Positions 1 to 7,224 are shown, counted from the first letter of the stretch. The stretch is 8,540 nt of DNA from DASTHV01 sp035718045 (GCA_035718045.1 DASTHV010000031.1:1-8540); one strand, 5' to 3'. Notes: generated by a model from the letters alone, not told the origin. Numbers and translations are program-made.

Positions 1-2141
1 TAGGCCAGCTCAAAGTTATGTTCACTTTTAATTTTATATAGTTCGTTGACGCACTCCATCAAGGCCGCTATCGCCGTATTTAAGCTCAGATCCTGCAAAT
101 CCGCGGTAACTTTTTTAGTGGCCTTATGTACGGCGCGGGCGATCCGGATTTCCAGCTCGGTGTTGTGGCCATGATCCAGAGGCTGAGCGTCCAGAAATTC
201 GCCAACCAGCGTCCAAACCCGCTGCAAAAAGCGGAAAGTCCCGCCTAGGCCCTCCAAGCTCCAGCTGGCGGCTTGGTTCCAGGGACCAATAAATAGTTCC
301 ATCAAACGAATTGAGTCGGCTCCGTAGCCTTGGTCTATCAAGCCGTCCGGTTCGATGGTATTGCCCTTGCTTTTGCTCATCTTAGAGCCGTCCGGTGCTA
401 AAATCATGCCCTGGTTACGCAGACTGATGAATGGCTCGTCAAAATTAATCAGATCTTCGTCAAACATCACCTTAGTCCAGAAGCGGGCGTATAAAAGATG
501 CATCACGGCGTGCTCGGCGCCACCAATATAATCGTCTACCGGCAGCCAAAATTCAGCTTTTTCCTTATCAAACGGCTGTTTATTATTATGCGGATCGGCA
601 AAACGTAAAAAATACCAGCTGCTACAGGCAAAGCCGTCCATGGTATCCGTTTCGCGCTGGGCTTTACCACCGCATTTAGGACAGTCAACATTTACAAACT
701 CAGGCACATTGGCCAGCGGGCTGCGACCGTCACCGCTGGGTTCATAGCTTTTAACTTCTGGCAAAACTACCGGCAAATCGTTTTTGGGAACCGGCACGAT
801 ACCACATTTATCACAGTGGATCATCGGAATCGGTGCGCCCCAGTAACGCTGCCGGCTAATCAGCCAGTCGCGAATTTTATATGATACCCGCGGTTTAGCC
901 AGCTTATGTTTGACCAGGTATTTGATAATCTGCGGTCTGACCAAACCGGCTACTTTGCCGTTAAATTCAGCTGGCTCTGTCAGAATCCCATTAATCATAT
1001 CTGTGTAGCAATACTCCTGGTTTTTGACCTTCTGCGCTTCATGTTTGTCCGCAGGAAAAAGTACCGGTTTGAGTTTCAGGCCGTATTTTTTGGCGAACCG
1101 GAAGTCCCGCTCGTCGTGAGCCGAACATTTGACGATGCCGGTTCCGTAGTGGGCCAGCGCATAACTGGCTACCCAGATCGGCAAATCGCCATTGCCTACC
1201 GGATCTTTAATGTACCTGCCAGTAAAAATGCCTTCAATGTTTTCTTCGTCGGTAAAGCCTTGCTTAACGCGTTTTTTCAAAATTTCCTCTGCGAATCGTA
1301 AGACTTTTGCTTCCTCCTCGGTACCTTTTAGCAGCTCGGGTAACATCGGATGATCGGGCGCGATAACCACGAATGTATCGGCCATAAAGGCCTCAAAATG
1401 AGCTGAAAAAGTCTTGATTTTCAGGTTCGTATCCTTAACCGGCGCCTCAAAAATCATGCCCTCGCTGCGGCCAATCCAATTACGCTGCATGGCCTTGATG
1501 GAGTCGGACCAATCGATTTTGGCTAAGTCCGCCTCAAGCCGGTCGGCGTAGTCGCGGATCTTAAAGAACCATTGCTTTAAGACCTTGCGCTCTACCTCAT
1601 GGCCACAGCGCCAGCAATGGCCGTTTTCTACCTGCTCGTCCGCTAAGACGGTCTTATCAAACGGACACCACCACTGCGAACTTTCCTGCTGATAAGCCAG
1701 GCCTTTTTTGTAAAGTAATAGGAAAAACCACTGTGTCCATTTGTAATAACTGGGGTCGGTACTGTTAACCTCGCGGCTCCAGTCATAGCTAAAGCCCATT
1801 TGCATCAACTGCCGCTTGAAATGCTGCACGTTTTGAGCGACTGCCTTTTGCGGACTTATGCCGGTTTTAATCGCGTAATTCTCGGCCGGGAGTCCAAAGG
1901 CGTCCCAACCCATGGGATGCAGCACATTCATGCCGCTCATACGGGCGTACCGGGCTACGGCGTCACCAATCGTATAGTTACGCACATGGCCGACATGCAT
2001 GGCCGCGCCGCTGGGGTAAGGAAAATACTCCAAGACATAGCGCTTTGGCTTGGTTTTGTCCTGCGTCGCTTCGTAAATCTTGGACTGCTCCCAAATCGTT
2101 TGCCATTTGGGTTCAATCTCTTTAGGATTGTACCGCCTCAT
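1..2141 (-). CDS. leuS: Leucyl-tRNA synthetase, C-terminus cut off by the window edge
   Basis: This class Ia aminoacyl-tRNA synthetase charges tRNA-Leu with leucine in the cytoplasm. I translated the minus strand by hand: 713 codons are open, and the frame is still open at base 1. E. coli LeuRS has about 860 residues, so roughly 100-150 C-terminal residues are missing. Visible landmarks are HVGH (the HIGH motif, residues 49-52), Cys159 with Cys176 and Cys179 in a WCPFDKT...CWRC zinc region, the CP1 editing insertion (about 220-420), a second CDKC/CPKC pair, DTMDGFACSSWYF, and KMSKSKGN with KMSKS at 587-591. The start is fixed by the family-like opening MRRYNPKEIEPKWQ. The Thr-rich editing motif TTRPDT reads SAHFEA here (residues 246-251), while the editing-site aspartates survive in HDERD (D343, D346). 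The gene follows ddl after 62 nt. Identification is certain; editing ability is in doubt. Confidence 0.97.
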   Translation of the reverse strand, partial: MRRYNPKEIEPKWQTIWEQSKIYEATQDKTKPKRYVLEYFPYPSGAAMHVGHVRNYTIGDAVARYARMSGMNVLHPMGWDAFGLPAENYAIKTGISPQKAVAQNVQHFKRQLMQMGFSYDWSREVNSTDPSYYKWTQWFFLLLYKKGLAYQQESSQWWCPFDKTVLADEQVENGHCWRCGHEVERKVLKQWFFKIRDYADRLEADLAKIDWSDSIKAMQRNWIGRSEGMIFEAPVKDTNLKIKTFSAHFEAFMADTFVVIAPDHPMLPELLKGTEEEAKVLRFAEEILKKRVKQGFTDEENIEGIFTGRYIKDPVGNGDLPIWVASYALAHYGTGIVKCSAHDERDFRFAKKYGLKLKPVLFPADKHEAQKVKNQEYCYTDMINGILTEPAEFNGKVAGLVRPQIIKYLVKHKLAKPRVSYKIRDWLISRQRYWGAPIPMIHCDKCGIVPVPKNDLPVVLPEVKSYEPSGDGRSPLANVPEFVNVDCPKCGGKAQRETDTMDGFACSSWYFLRFADPHNNKQPFDKEKAEFWLPVDDYIGGAEHAVMHLLYARFWTKVMFDEDLINFDEPFISLRNQGMILAPDGSKMSKSKGNTIEPDGLIDQGYGADSIRLMELFIGPWNQAASWSLEGLGGTFRFLQRVWTLVGEFLDAQPLDHGHNTELEIRIARAVHKATKKVTADLQDLSLNTAIAALMECVNELYKIKSEHNFELA

Positions 2142-2159
2142 ATCTCCTTTATTCTAACA
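2142..2159 (-). promoter_or_regulatory. Candidate extended -10 and Shine-Dalgarno for leuS
   Basis: On the minus strand TGTTAGAAT, an extended -10 (TG-n-TAGAAT, hexamer at 2156-2151), is followed by AAAGGAGAT and then ATG. The start point predicted from the -10 would leave a leader of only about 3 nt. AAGGAG ends just 2 nt before ATG, closer than a normal Shine-Dalgarno site. The two readings compete: either a nearly leaderless transcript, or an upstream start that uses AAGGAG. No good -35 is visible. Confidence 0.4.
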
Positions 2160-2169
2160 GAGAAGATAG

Positions 2170-2187
2170 TTTGCCTAAACAGGCAAA
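2170..2187 (-). terminator. Hairpin between ddl and leuS, weak terminator candidate
   Basis: A perfect 7-bp stem with a 4-nt loop (TTTGCCT / GTTT / AGGCAAA on the minus strand) begins 16 nt after the ddl stop codon. What follows, CTATCTTCTCTGTT, is pyrimidine-rich but not a true U-tract. It could end the ddl transcript weakly, or be a structure near the leuS promoter. The hairpin is clear; its role is inference. Confidence 0.35.
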
Positions 2188-2203
2188 TCTACTACTAATA
2201 CGC

Positions 2204-3367
2204 TTAAAACTGTTTCAGGAAGTTGGTAGTAAACGAGGTCGCCAGTTTTTGGCGGGCTCCCCAACGTTCTTGGGCTAGATTCACCAACCGGCTGACTAAT
2301 TCAGTATTAGAAATGCCGGCCAGCCGCCAATTGTGGGCATACAAGCTGCCAGGCAGCGGATTGATTTCATTGAAGAAAACTTTTCCGGCCTTGGTGTCGA
2401 TTAACATGTCCACCCTGGCAATGCCGCTGCAGCCGAGTGTTTTATAGGCGTTCAGGCCGATCTGCTCGGCTTTTTGGTAAAGCTCCTTTGGCAAATCGGC
2501 CGGCAGGCGGCTATAGCCTTGAGAGCCGCGTTTACCGCCTATTTTTTTACCACCTGTCTTTTTGCCGTTGCCTATGTATTTGGTATCAAAATCAAAGAAA
2601 TCTTCCGAGTTGGTCAGCGGTTGTTCTAATAACGCCGGCGTCAGTTCTTCGTTGCCGATAATCGGCAAGGTAACTTCTACCAAATTATCTACAGCCTCTT
2701 CTACTATCACCCGGTCGTCATAGTGCATGGCGACTTCTAGAGCGTTCATCAATTCAGATTCTTTCCCAACCCGCGAGATACCAATGCTGGAGCCCATATG
2801 GGCCGGTTTGACGAATAGAGGATATTTAAGCTCGCTGGAGATGGTTTTTATATCTTTTGGAGTGATATCTTTAGAAAAAAGCGACAGCCATTTAGGACTG
2901 GCAATTCCGGCCGAGCCGGTGACCATCTTGGCCAGCACCTTATCCATGGCTACGGCGCTGGCCGCCACTCCGCAGCCGACGTACGGCACGTTGGCCATTT
3001 CTAACAGGCCCATCAAGTCGCCGTCCTCACCGTGAGTGCCGTGCATAGCCGGAAACACCAAATCAATTTTCTTATACAACTTGCGGCCAGCGAACTGGCT
3101 GGACTTTACAAGAATCAGCCCATTGTCAAATAACAGATGAATTTTTGGCGCTTTGCGCATAAAATCATCAATTTCACCAGACTGATATAGTTGTATGTCT
3201 TTTAATTTTTCATCCCAATACCAGCTGCCATCTTTACTGATATAAACGGCTTCCACTTTGTACTGCTTGGTTAGTTCCAGAGGTTTTATAACCGAGGCAA
3301 TAGCCGTCACGATTGAAACATCGTGCTCGGTGGAACGGCCTCCAAAAATGACTGCTACTGTTTTCAT
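2204..3367 (-). CDS. ddl: D-alanine--D-alanine ligase
   Basis: This cytoplasmic ATP-grasp enzyme joins two D-alanines for the peptidoglycan stem peptide. The 387-residue product opens with MKTVAVIFGGRSTEHDVS (E14, the counterpart of E15 in E. coli DdlB). It then shows HGTHGEDG (109-116), FVKPAHMGSSIG (186-196, ATP and serine loop), FDFDTKY with Tyr264 in the omega-loop, ARVD (R318, D320) and NEIN (E334, N336). Tyr264 aligns with DdlB Tyr216, which favours D-Ala-D-Ala over D-Ala-D-lactate activity. Two oddities: a Lys/Gly-rich insertion in the omega-loop (about 266-284), and NPLPGSLYAHNW in place of the usual NTxPG-xTxxS, about four residues shorter. Typical Ddl length is 300-370 residues, so the insertion explains part of the excess. 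The gene has its own strong promoter, 61 nt after the MurF-like gene. Confidence 0.95.
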   Translation of the reverse strand: MKTVAVIFGGRSTEHDVSIVTAIASVIKPLELTKQYKVEAVYISKDGSWYWDEKLKDIQLYQSGEIDDFMRKAPKIHLLFDNGLILVKSSQFAGRKLYKKIDLVFPAMHGTHGEDGDLMGLLEMANVPYVGCGVAASAVAMDKVLAKMVTGSAGIASPKWLSLFSKDITPKDIKTISSELKYPLFVKPAHMGSSIGISRVGKESELMNALEVAMHYDDRVIVEEAVDNLVEVTLPIIGNEELTPALLEQPLTNSEDFFDFDTKYIGNGKKTGGKKIGGKRGSQGYSRLPADLPKELYQKAEQIGLNAYKTLGCSGIARVDMLIDTKAGKVFFNEINPLPGSLYAHNWRLAGISNTELVSRLVNLAQERWGARQKLATSFTTNFLKQF

Positions 3368-3374
3368 GAGCTTA

Positions 3375-3402
3375 ATTTTAGGCTTAACAAAGCGAAAGTC
3401 AA
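3375..3402 (-). promoter_or_regulatory. ddl promoter, predicted leaderless
   Basis: On the minus strand TTGACT (3402-3397), a 16-nt spacer and TAAAAT (3380-3375) form a near-consensus sigma70-type promoter. Only 7 nt separate TAAAAT from the ATG, so transcription should begin at or one base before the start codon. No Shine-Dalgarno could fit. This is the best full promoter in the window. Confidence 0.65.
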
Positions 3403-3428
3403 CAATTTATATATACAATTATAGATAA

Positions 3429-4862
3429 CTAATTGTATTGATCAGGCCAGTCGTTCTGCAACAGAACTAAATCGCCGGCCGCCACTAATTTATCTAAGTT
3501 AGTATAAAAATTCAGCGGGTCTTCCTCGATTACCAATTGGCCCTTATAGCCTGTCAGTCCTTCTTCAATATAAGCAGTAACGGAATGTTTCATTAAGACC
3601 ACCTGGTCGGGCTCAGCTGCCTTTATAGCTTGCCCTAATTCAATGTGTATAGATTTTTCCTCGGCGCCCTGATCCACCAGTCCCGGCGTAACATACATTT
3701 TACGCTTGGCCGGCAATTCTTTTAGTAATTCCAAACCGGCTTTCATTCCCTCGATGTTGCCGTTGTAGGTATCGTCGATTATCCAGGCGCCGCCCAGTTG
3801 ATAGGGTTGCATGCGGTGTTCAAACGGTTTGATTTTAGCAATGCCTGATTCAATCTGTCTGGCGTTTAAGCCGAATTTGTCAGCCAGGTATGCCGCCAGT
3901 GCTAGCGGGCCAACCTGATGACGGCCTAACAGATGGCTTTTAATCCGAAGTTTTTTGGAGCCGTTTGAAAGATTGAATTCTAATCCATCCACTGTTGTTT
4001 TTACGCCGCTAACTTTCCAGCCATCTATGCCCTCGGCGGAAAAAACCTCGTAACCTTTTTTGAGGAATTTTCGAGTATCAGGCGAGTCCCCACTCACATA
4101 CACTTCTTTGCCACCCAAGTAATCAGCCAGCGAAAAAATATCTTCGCCGGCGGCCTTTAGAGTCTTATATCGATCCAGATGGGCAGGCGCGAGACCGGTG
4201 ATCACACCGACAGTCGGGCGCGTTCTTTGGGCGAATCTGGCTACATCGCCCGGAGCGCCCTCGCCGTATTCAATGATTAAAATATCCTCATCGCCGTTTA
4301 ACCTCTCAGCAAACAAGGCGTGACTTATGGAAACATTTTTATTGGCCGGCGTGGCTGCAACATTCTTAACATCTCCTAGTACGGTCAACAAGATTTCCTT
4401 CATGGTAGTTTTACCATAGCTGCCGGCAATCGCTATTTTAACGGCCGGGTGTTTGGCGAATGAGGTTTTTGCGCGGCTGATTTTTCGGCCTTGTGACGGC
4501 TTAATAATTATCCAGTCACCTAACCATAGAGGCAAAATTATTAGATGCGCCCAAAGCAGCGGTGTGATTAAGAATAACCCAACCGCGATTGGTATGTAAC
4601 CGTAGTGCGGCGCGGTTACGCCGCTGACAAATAACCAAATAGCTATGGCAGCCTCTACCAGCTCCCCTAGTAAAAACGCCCACAACAACATCTTAGCGGG
4701 CCTGGTTTTGACTAAATTCCGTCGATAGGCGACCTTGTTAAAATCATTGACCTGCCACAGCCATTTTAGATGGACGCCTGGTCTATATTCGACCGACTGG
4801 AGCATATACACCGCCGTTTGCGCGAAAGCCGGAGTATAGACAAATAGGATTGATCTAAGCAT
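3429..4862 (-). CDS. murF: MurF-like Mur ligase with N-terminal membrane segment
   Basis: Probable UDP-MurNAc-tripeptide--D-Ala-D-Ala ligase, an ATP-dependent enzyme making the pentapeptide precursor. In its 477 residues I see a basic N-terminal region, two or three hydrophobic stretches (about 59-80, 88-119), then the Mur ligase core: P-loop GSYGKTT (147-153), EYGEGAPGD (198-206), ITGLAPAHLD (221-230), LLGRHQVG (311-318), FEHRMQP (347-353) and DDTYNGN (363-369). Canonical MurF is soluble and about 450 residues; this core is close to 340 residues and lacks a recognisable N-terminal UMP-binding domain. By eye the AKGE motif that carries the carbamylated lysine reads AAGE here (Ala238), and HNVxN reads HQVGP. 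The start codon overlaps the hydrolase stop by 8 nt (ATGCTTAG), with a weak AAAAGG 8 nt upstream, so translation is probably coupled. Mur ligase membership is firm; MurF is favoured by DDTYNGN and by ddl next door, but another substrate is possible. Confidence 0.8.
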   Translation of the reverse strand: MLRSILFVYTPAFAQTAVYMLQSVEYRPGVHLKWLWQVNDFNKVAYRRNLVKTRPAKMLLWAFLLGELVEAAIAIWLFVSGVTAPHYGYIPIAVGLFLITPLLWAHLIILPLWLGDWIIIKPSQGRKISRAKTSFAKHPAVKIAIAGSYGKTTMKEILLTVLGDVKNVAATPANKNVSISHALFAERLNGDEDILIIEYGEGAPGDVARFAQRTRPTVGVITGLAPAHLDRYKTLKAAGEDIFSLADYLGGKEVYVSGDSPDTRKFLKKGYEVFSAEGIDGWKVSGVKTTVDGLEFNLSNGSKKLRIKSHLLGRHQVGPLALAAYLADKFGLNARQIESGIAKIKPFEHRMQPYQLGGAWIIDDTYNGNIEGMKAGLELLKELPAKRKMYVTPGLVDQGAEEKSIHIELGQAIKAAEPDQVVLMKHSVTAYIEEGLTGYKGQLVIEEDPLNFYTNLDKLVAAGDLVLLQNDWPDQYN

Positions 4863-5610
4863 TTTTAGAGCCTTTTATGAATCGCTGAATCAATTCGGCC
4901 GTCTGCTGTGGTTGCTCTTGATGCAGAAAATGACCGCCGTCGAGAATCTCTAATTTAGAACCAGAGATTGCTCGGTGTAAAAGTTGGCCGTCACTGGTTG
5001 GCGTAGATTTATCATGGCTGCCGTAAATCAATAATGTCGGCGAGGTAACTTTAACGGCTGCCGGGCGGACATCTTCATTGATTATTATGCGAAACGTAGC
5101 TTCCATATGCGGCAGCAGCGTCGCGTCCGAGCCGACGGATTTATAAAACCGCTGCCTGATTCTCTGGCGCCGAGCTGTCGGCAGTATCAGCAATGATACT
5201 TTGCCTGCCTTAGCTACGCCATAAAGAGCTTTTTTACGAAGAGGATTCTTGTTCCTAATACCAGCTGATGCCAGCAGCACGAGCTTGGGAACTTTAATCT
5301 GACTGCCCAGTAAAATCGCCAGGGCGCCGCCGTAAGAATGGCCTACCAACACGTACGGTTTCAGGTCGATTTTCTTAAGCCAAGCGTTTATAAAGTCCAC
5401 ATAGTCTTGCAAGCTCCACGCCAGCGGCGGCGCCTGAGTGCCCCCAAAGCCGGGCAGGTCTAGAGCGTAAATCTCATAATCCTCTTTCAGCTCCGCGACC
5501 AACGCGGCGAATGTTTCCTTACTATCGCCCCAGCCCGGCAAAAAAACCAACGGCTTCCCCTTGCCGGTCTTTAGGTAGCTGGTCATCAGACCATCCACGA
5601 TGACGTTCAT
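4855..5610 (-). CDS. Alpha/beta hydrolase fold protein, substrate unknown
   Basis: A 251-residue single-domain alpha/beta hydrolase, a usual length. The nucleophile elbow is GHSYGG with Ser92; the acid is Asp200 in YGSHDKSTP, and the base is His227 in DGGHFLH, so the triad is complete. The oxyanion region is PGWGDS (25-30), and DLPGFGGT (51-58) is typical of the family. A cap of basic residues (about 115-160, rich in Arg and Lys) lies between strands. There is no signal peptide, so it is probably cytoplasmic. It could be an esterase, lipase, haloperoxidase-like or C-C hydrolase; sequence alone does not decide. It is first in an operon with the MurF-like ligase, which it overlaps by 8 nt, so a role near the cell wall or membrane lipids is possible but only inferred. 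The start is supported by a promoter six bases upstream. Confidence 0.9.
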   Translation of the reverse strand: MNVIVDGLMTSYLKTGKGKPLVFLPGWGDSKETFAALVAELKEDYEIYALDLPGFGGTQAPPLAWSLQDYVDFINAWLKKIDLKPYVLVGHSYGGALAILLGSQIKVPKLVLLASAGIRNKNPLRKKALYGVAKAGKVSLLILPTARRQRIRQRFYKSVGSDATLLPHMEATFRIIINEDVRPAAVKVTSPTLLIYGSHDKSTPTSDGQLLHRAISGSKLEILDGGHFLHQEQPQQTAELIQRFIKGSKNA

Positions 5611-5616
5611 TATTAA

Positions 5617-5625
5617 AGTATAACA
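5617..5625 (-). promoter_or_regulatory. Extended -10 of the hydrolase gene, predicted leaderless
   Basis: TGTTATACT on the minus strand is an extended -10 (TG-n-TATACT, hexamer at 5622-5617). Exactly 6 nt separate it from ATG, which puts the predicted start of transcription on the A of the start codon. No convincing -35 is present; the upstream bases are the end of the acetyltransferase gene. No Shine-Dalgarno is visible. Confidence 0.55.
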
Positions 5626-5636
5626 ACTATGAGCGG

Positions 5637-6500
5637 TTATCCGGCTTCGCTGTTGGCCGCAGCTAACGATTCGGCCATTATACGCAGGTCCTCCGATTTT
5701 ATGGCTCTGGAAACACTGCCACTGAAACCTTTCAGCCAGACATGCAGGGCGCTTGGATTACTAAAATGGCTATTTTCCAATACTTGACTGGCCGGTAGGA
5801 CGCTATTCAGGTATCTGGTTAAGATCTCTGAATATATGTCGAGTCGGTTACGAGTTCGCGGGTGAAACGCTTCTTTATATAGCATAAGGATTTCTGGCAG
5901 GTAAGCACAGATGCGGTTTATTTCCTTATCGGACAACTCTAGGCCGGGATAGGCGTCGTTCAGAAATTTCCGTTTTTTACTTAACGGCTCGGGCACCCTG
6001 ACGTCTATATCTGCCTCCATACCAATTAATACCGGCTCCTCGTACGAAAAGCCCTGATCTATCGGCCGCTTAAAAACATGGGGCATTAAGGCTGTAAATC
6101 CAGCCGATTGCAAAAAGCTCATCGTCCGGGAGGTCGGTTCGGCCAGCCGAACTTCTACTTCTGTAACCAACCTGTGCTCGCCGAACTTCACGCAATGTTC
6201 TAATAAAGATTTGCCAATGCCCTGCCCCCTGTACTGCGGATCAACACCGAGCCGTTTGATTTCCAATATCTCTTTAGCCTGGTCACCCCGGCCTATGCCT
6301 ATCATTTCGGTGTGGGCTACGCCTACGAGCCCGTTATCCGTATGTGTCGCTACATGCCAATCTTGGCTCAAGATTCGCAAAGCCGCTTTGACTCCTTCTA
6401 AATCAGGCGGGGTTTGGACCGGCGCTATTGTCTGGGCAATCTCGGCTACTCGCCATAGTTCATTTCGCCGGGCGCCTCGAAACTCATAGTCATCAACCAT
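5637..6500 (-). CDS. GNAT-family N-acetyltransferase with unrecognised C-terminal half
   Basis: The first about 145 of 287 residues form a GNAT acetyltransferase, which moves an acetyl group from acetyl-CoA to an amine. Motif A is clear: EIKRLGVDPQYRGQGIGKSL (80-99), with RGQGIG at 91-96 as the pyrophosphate-binding loop. A later FLQSAGF (129-135) is the usual GNAT strand-turn near the end of the fold. Residues about 160-287 have no motif I recognise. They look mostly helical and charged, with DKEINRICAYLPEILMLYKE (191-210) and an aromatic stretch near 246-260. The substrate is unknown. The start is supported by a promoter ending 6 nt before ATG. It follows the pseudouridine synthase after 28 nt and precedes the hydrolase by 26 nt, with its own promoter, so it may be a single-gene unit. 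Confidence 0.85.
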   Translation of the reverse strand: MVDDYEFRGARRNELWRVAEIAQTIAPVQTPPDLEGVKAALRILSQDWHVATHTDNGLVGVAHTEMIGIGRGDQAKEILEIKRLGVDPQYRGQGIGKSLLEHCVKFGEHRLVTEVEVRLAEPTSRTMSFLQSAGFTALMPHVFKRPIDQGFSYEEPVLIGMEADIDVRVPEPLSKKRKFLNDAYPGLELSDKEINRICAYLPEILMLYKEAFHPRTRNRLDIYSEILTRYLNSVLPASQVLENSHFSNPSALHVWLKGFSGSVSRAIKSEDLRIMAESLAAANSEAG

Positions 6501-6506
6501 AACTAT

Positions 6507-6534
6507 ACTATAACATTAATGCTTAGTTTTACAA
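6507..6534 (-). promoter_or_regulatory. Promoter of the acetyltransferase gene, predicted leaderless
   Basis: TTGTAA (6534-6529), a 16-nt spacer, and TGTTATAGT with the -10 hexamer TATAGT at 6512-6507. Six bases then lead to ATG, so transcription is predicted to begin on the A of ATG. The -35 overlaps the last codon and stop (TTG TAA) of the pseudouridine synthase gene. A second overlapping TATAGT at 6507-6502 sits too close to ATG to be the -10. No Shine-Dalgarno is visible. Confidence 0.55.
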
Positions 6535-7212
6535 CTCGCGGAGTTTTTCGATTTCGGTGTCGCTTAACTCGCGCCATCGGCCAGGTTTTAGGTCGTCAAG
6601 CGACAACGGCCCGTACTTGGAGCGGTGGAGTTTTTTGACCGGCAGACCGACGGCCGCCAGCATCCGCTTGACTTGATGATTGCGGCCTTCGTGAATCGTC
6701 AACTCCAGCTTGTTGTCAGACAGCCTCTTTGCCCTGGCCGACGCTGTTTTGCCATCTTCCAGGTCTACGCCGATACTTAACGTGTTAAGTATTTTTGACG
6801 TGATGACGCCGGCCACTTCGGCTTCATAGGTCTTATCAACTTTAAAGCTGGGGTGCATCAGCCGATTGGCCAGCTTTCCGTCGTTGGTCAACAACAGCAC
6901 GCCGGTCGTATCAAAATCCAACCGTCCGACCGGCACGACTCGTTCGTCTATTTTTACTAAATCAGAAACTTTCACACGGTTTTCCGGATCTTTTAATGTG
7001 GAAACATAGCCCGCCGGTTTATGAAGCAGAATATAGCGCAGACTCTGGGCGCTAATTCGTCGACCGTTTACTTTTATATCGTCCTCATCAGAAACAGCAT
7101 CATTCAACTGGCCCAGCCGGCCATTAACAGATACTCTGCCGGCTTTAATCAGCCTATCGGCTCCACGCCGAGACTCCACTCCCGCCCTAGCCAAAAATGC
7201 ATTAAGCCGCAT
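6529..7212 (-). CDS. rluB: RsuA/RluB-family rRNA pseudouridine synthase
   Basis: This enzyme isomerises a uridine in ribosomal RNA to pseudouridine. The 227 residues contain an N-terminal S4 RNA-binding domain (about 1-48: MRLNAFLARAGVESRR, then AGRVSVNG), a linker, and the catalytic domain. The catalytic aspartate is Asp99 in VGRLDFDTTGVLLLTND (95-111), with KPAGYVST (65-72), EGRNHQVKRM (175-184) and the closing GPLSLDDLKPGRWRELS. The closing segment is more like RluB (23S U2605 in E. coli) than RsuA (16S U516), but the target base cannot be settled from sequence. The length is normal. It lies 12 nt after the cupin gene with no Shine-Dalgarno and no -10 before it, so it is probably translated from the same transcript. 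Its stop codon forms part of the next gene's -35. Confidence 0.92.
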   Translation of the reverse strand: MRLNAFLARAGVESRRGADRLIKAGRVSVNGRLGQLNDAVSDEDDIKVNGRRISAQSLRYILLHKPAGYVSTLKDPENRVKVSDLVKIDERVVPVGRLDFDTTGVLLLTNDGKLANRLMHPSFKVDKTYEAEVAGVITSKILNTLSIGVDLEDGKTASARAKRLSDNKLELTIHEGRNHQVKRMLAAVGLPVKKLHRSKYGPLSLDDLKPGRWRELSDTEIEKLREL

Positions 7213-7224
7213 GGCAAACGCTGG

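Noticed and set aside
1..2141. Frameshift or truncation inside leuS as an explanation for the altered editing motif
   Set aside because: The motif segment aligns to E. coli LeuRS without gaps and the flanking residues match, so it is substitution, not frameshift.
906..2198. Long plus-strand reading frames opposite leuS (906-1301 and 1800-2198)
   Set aside because: They lie antisense to conserved LeuRS sequence that I could read continuously, and their products show no recognisable motif.
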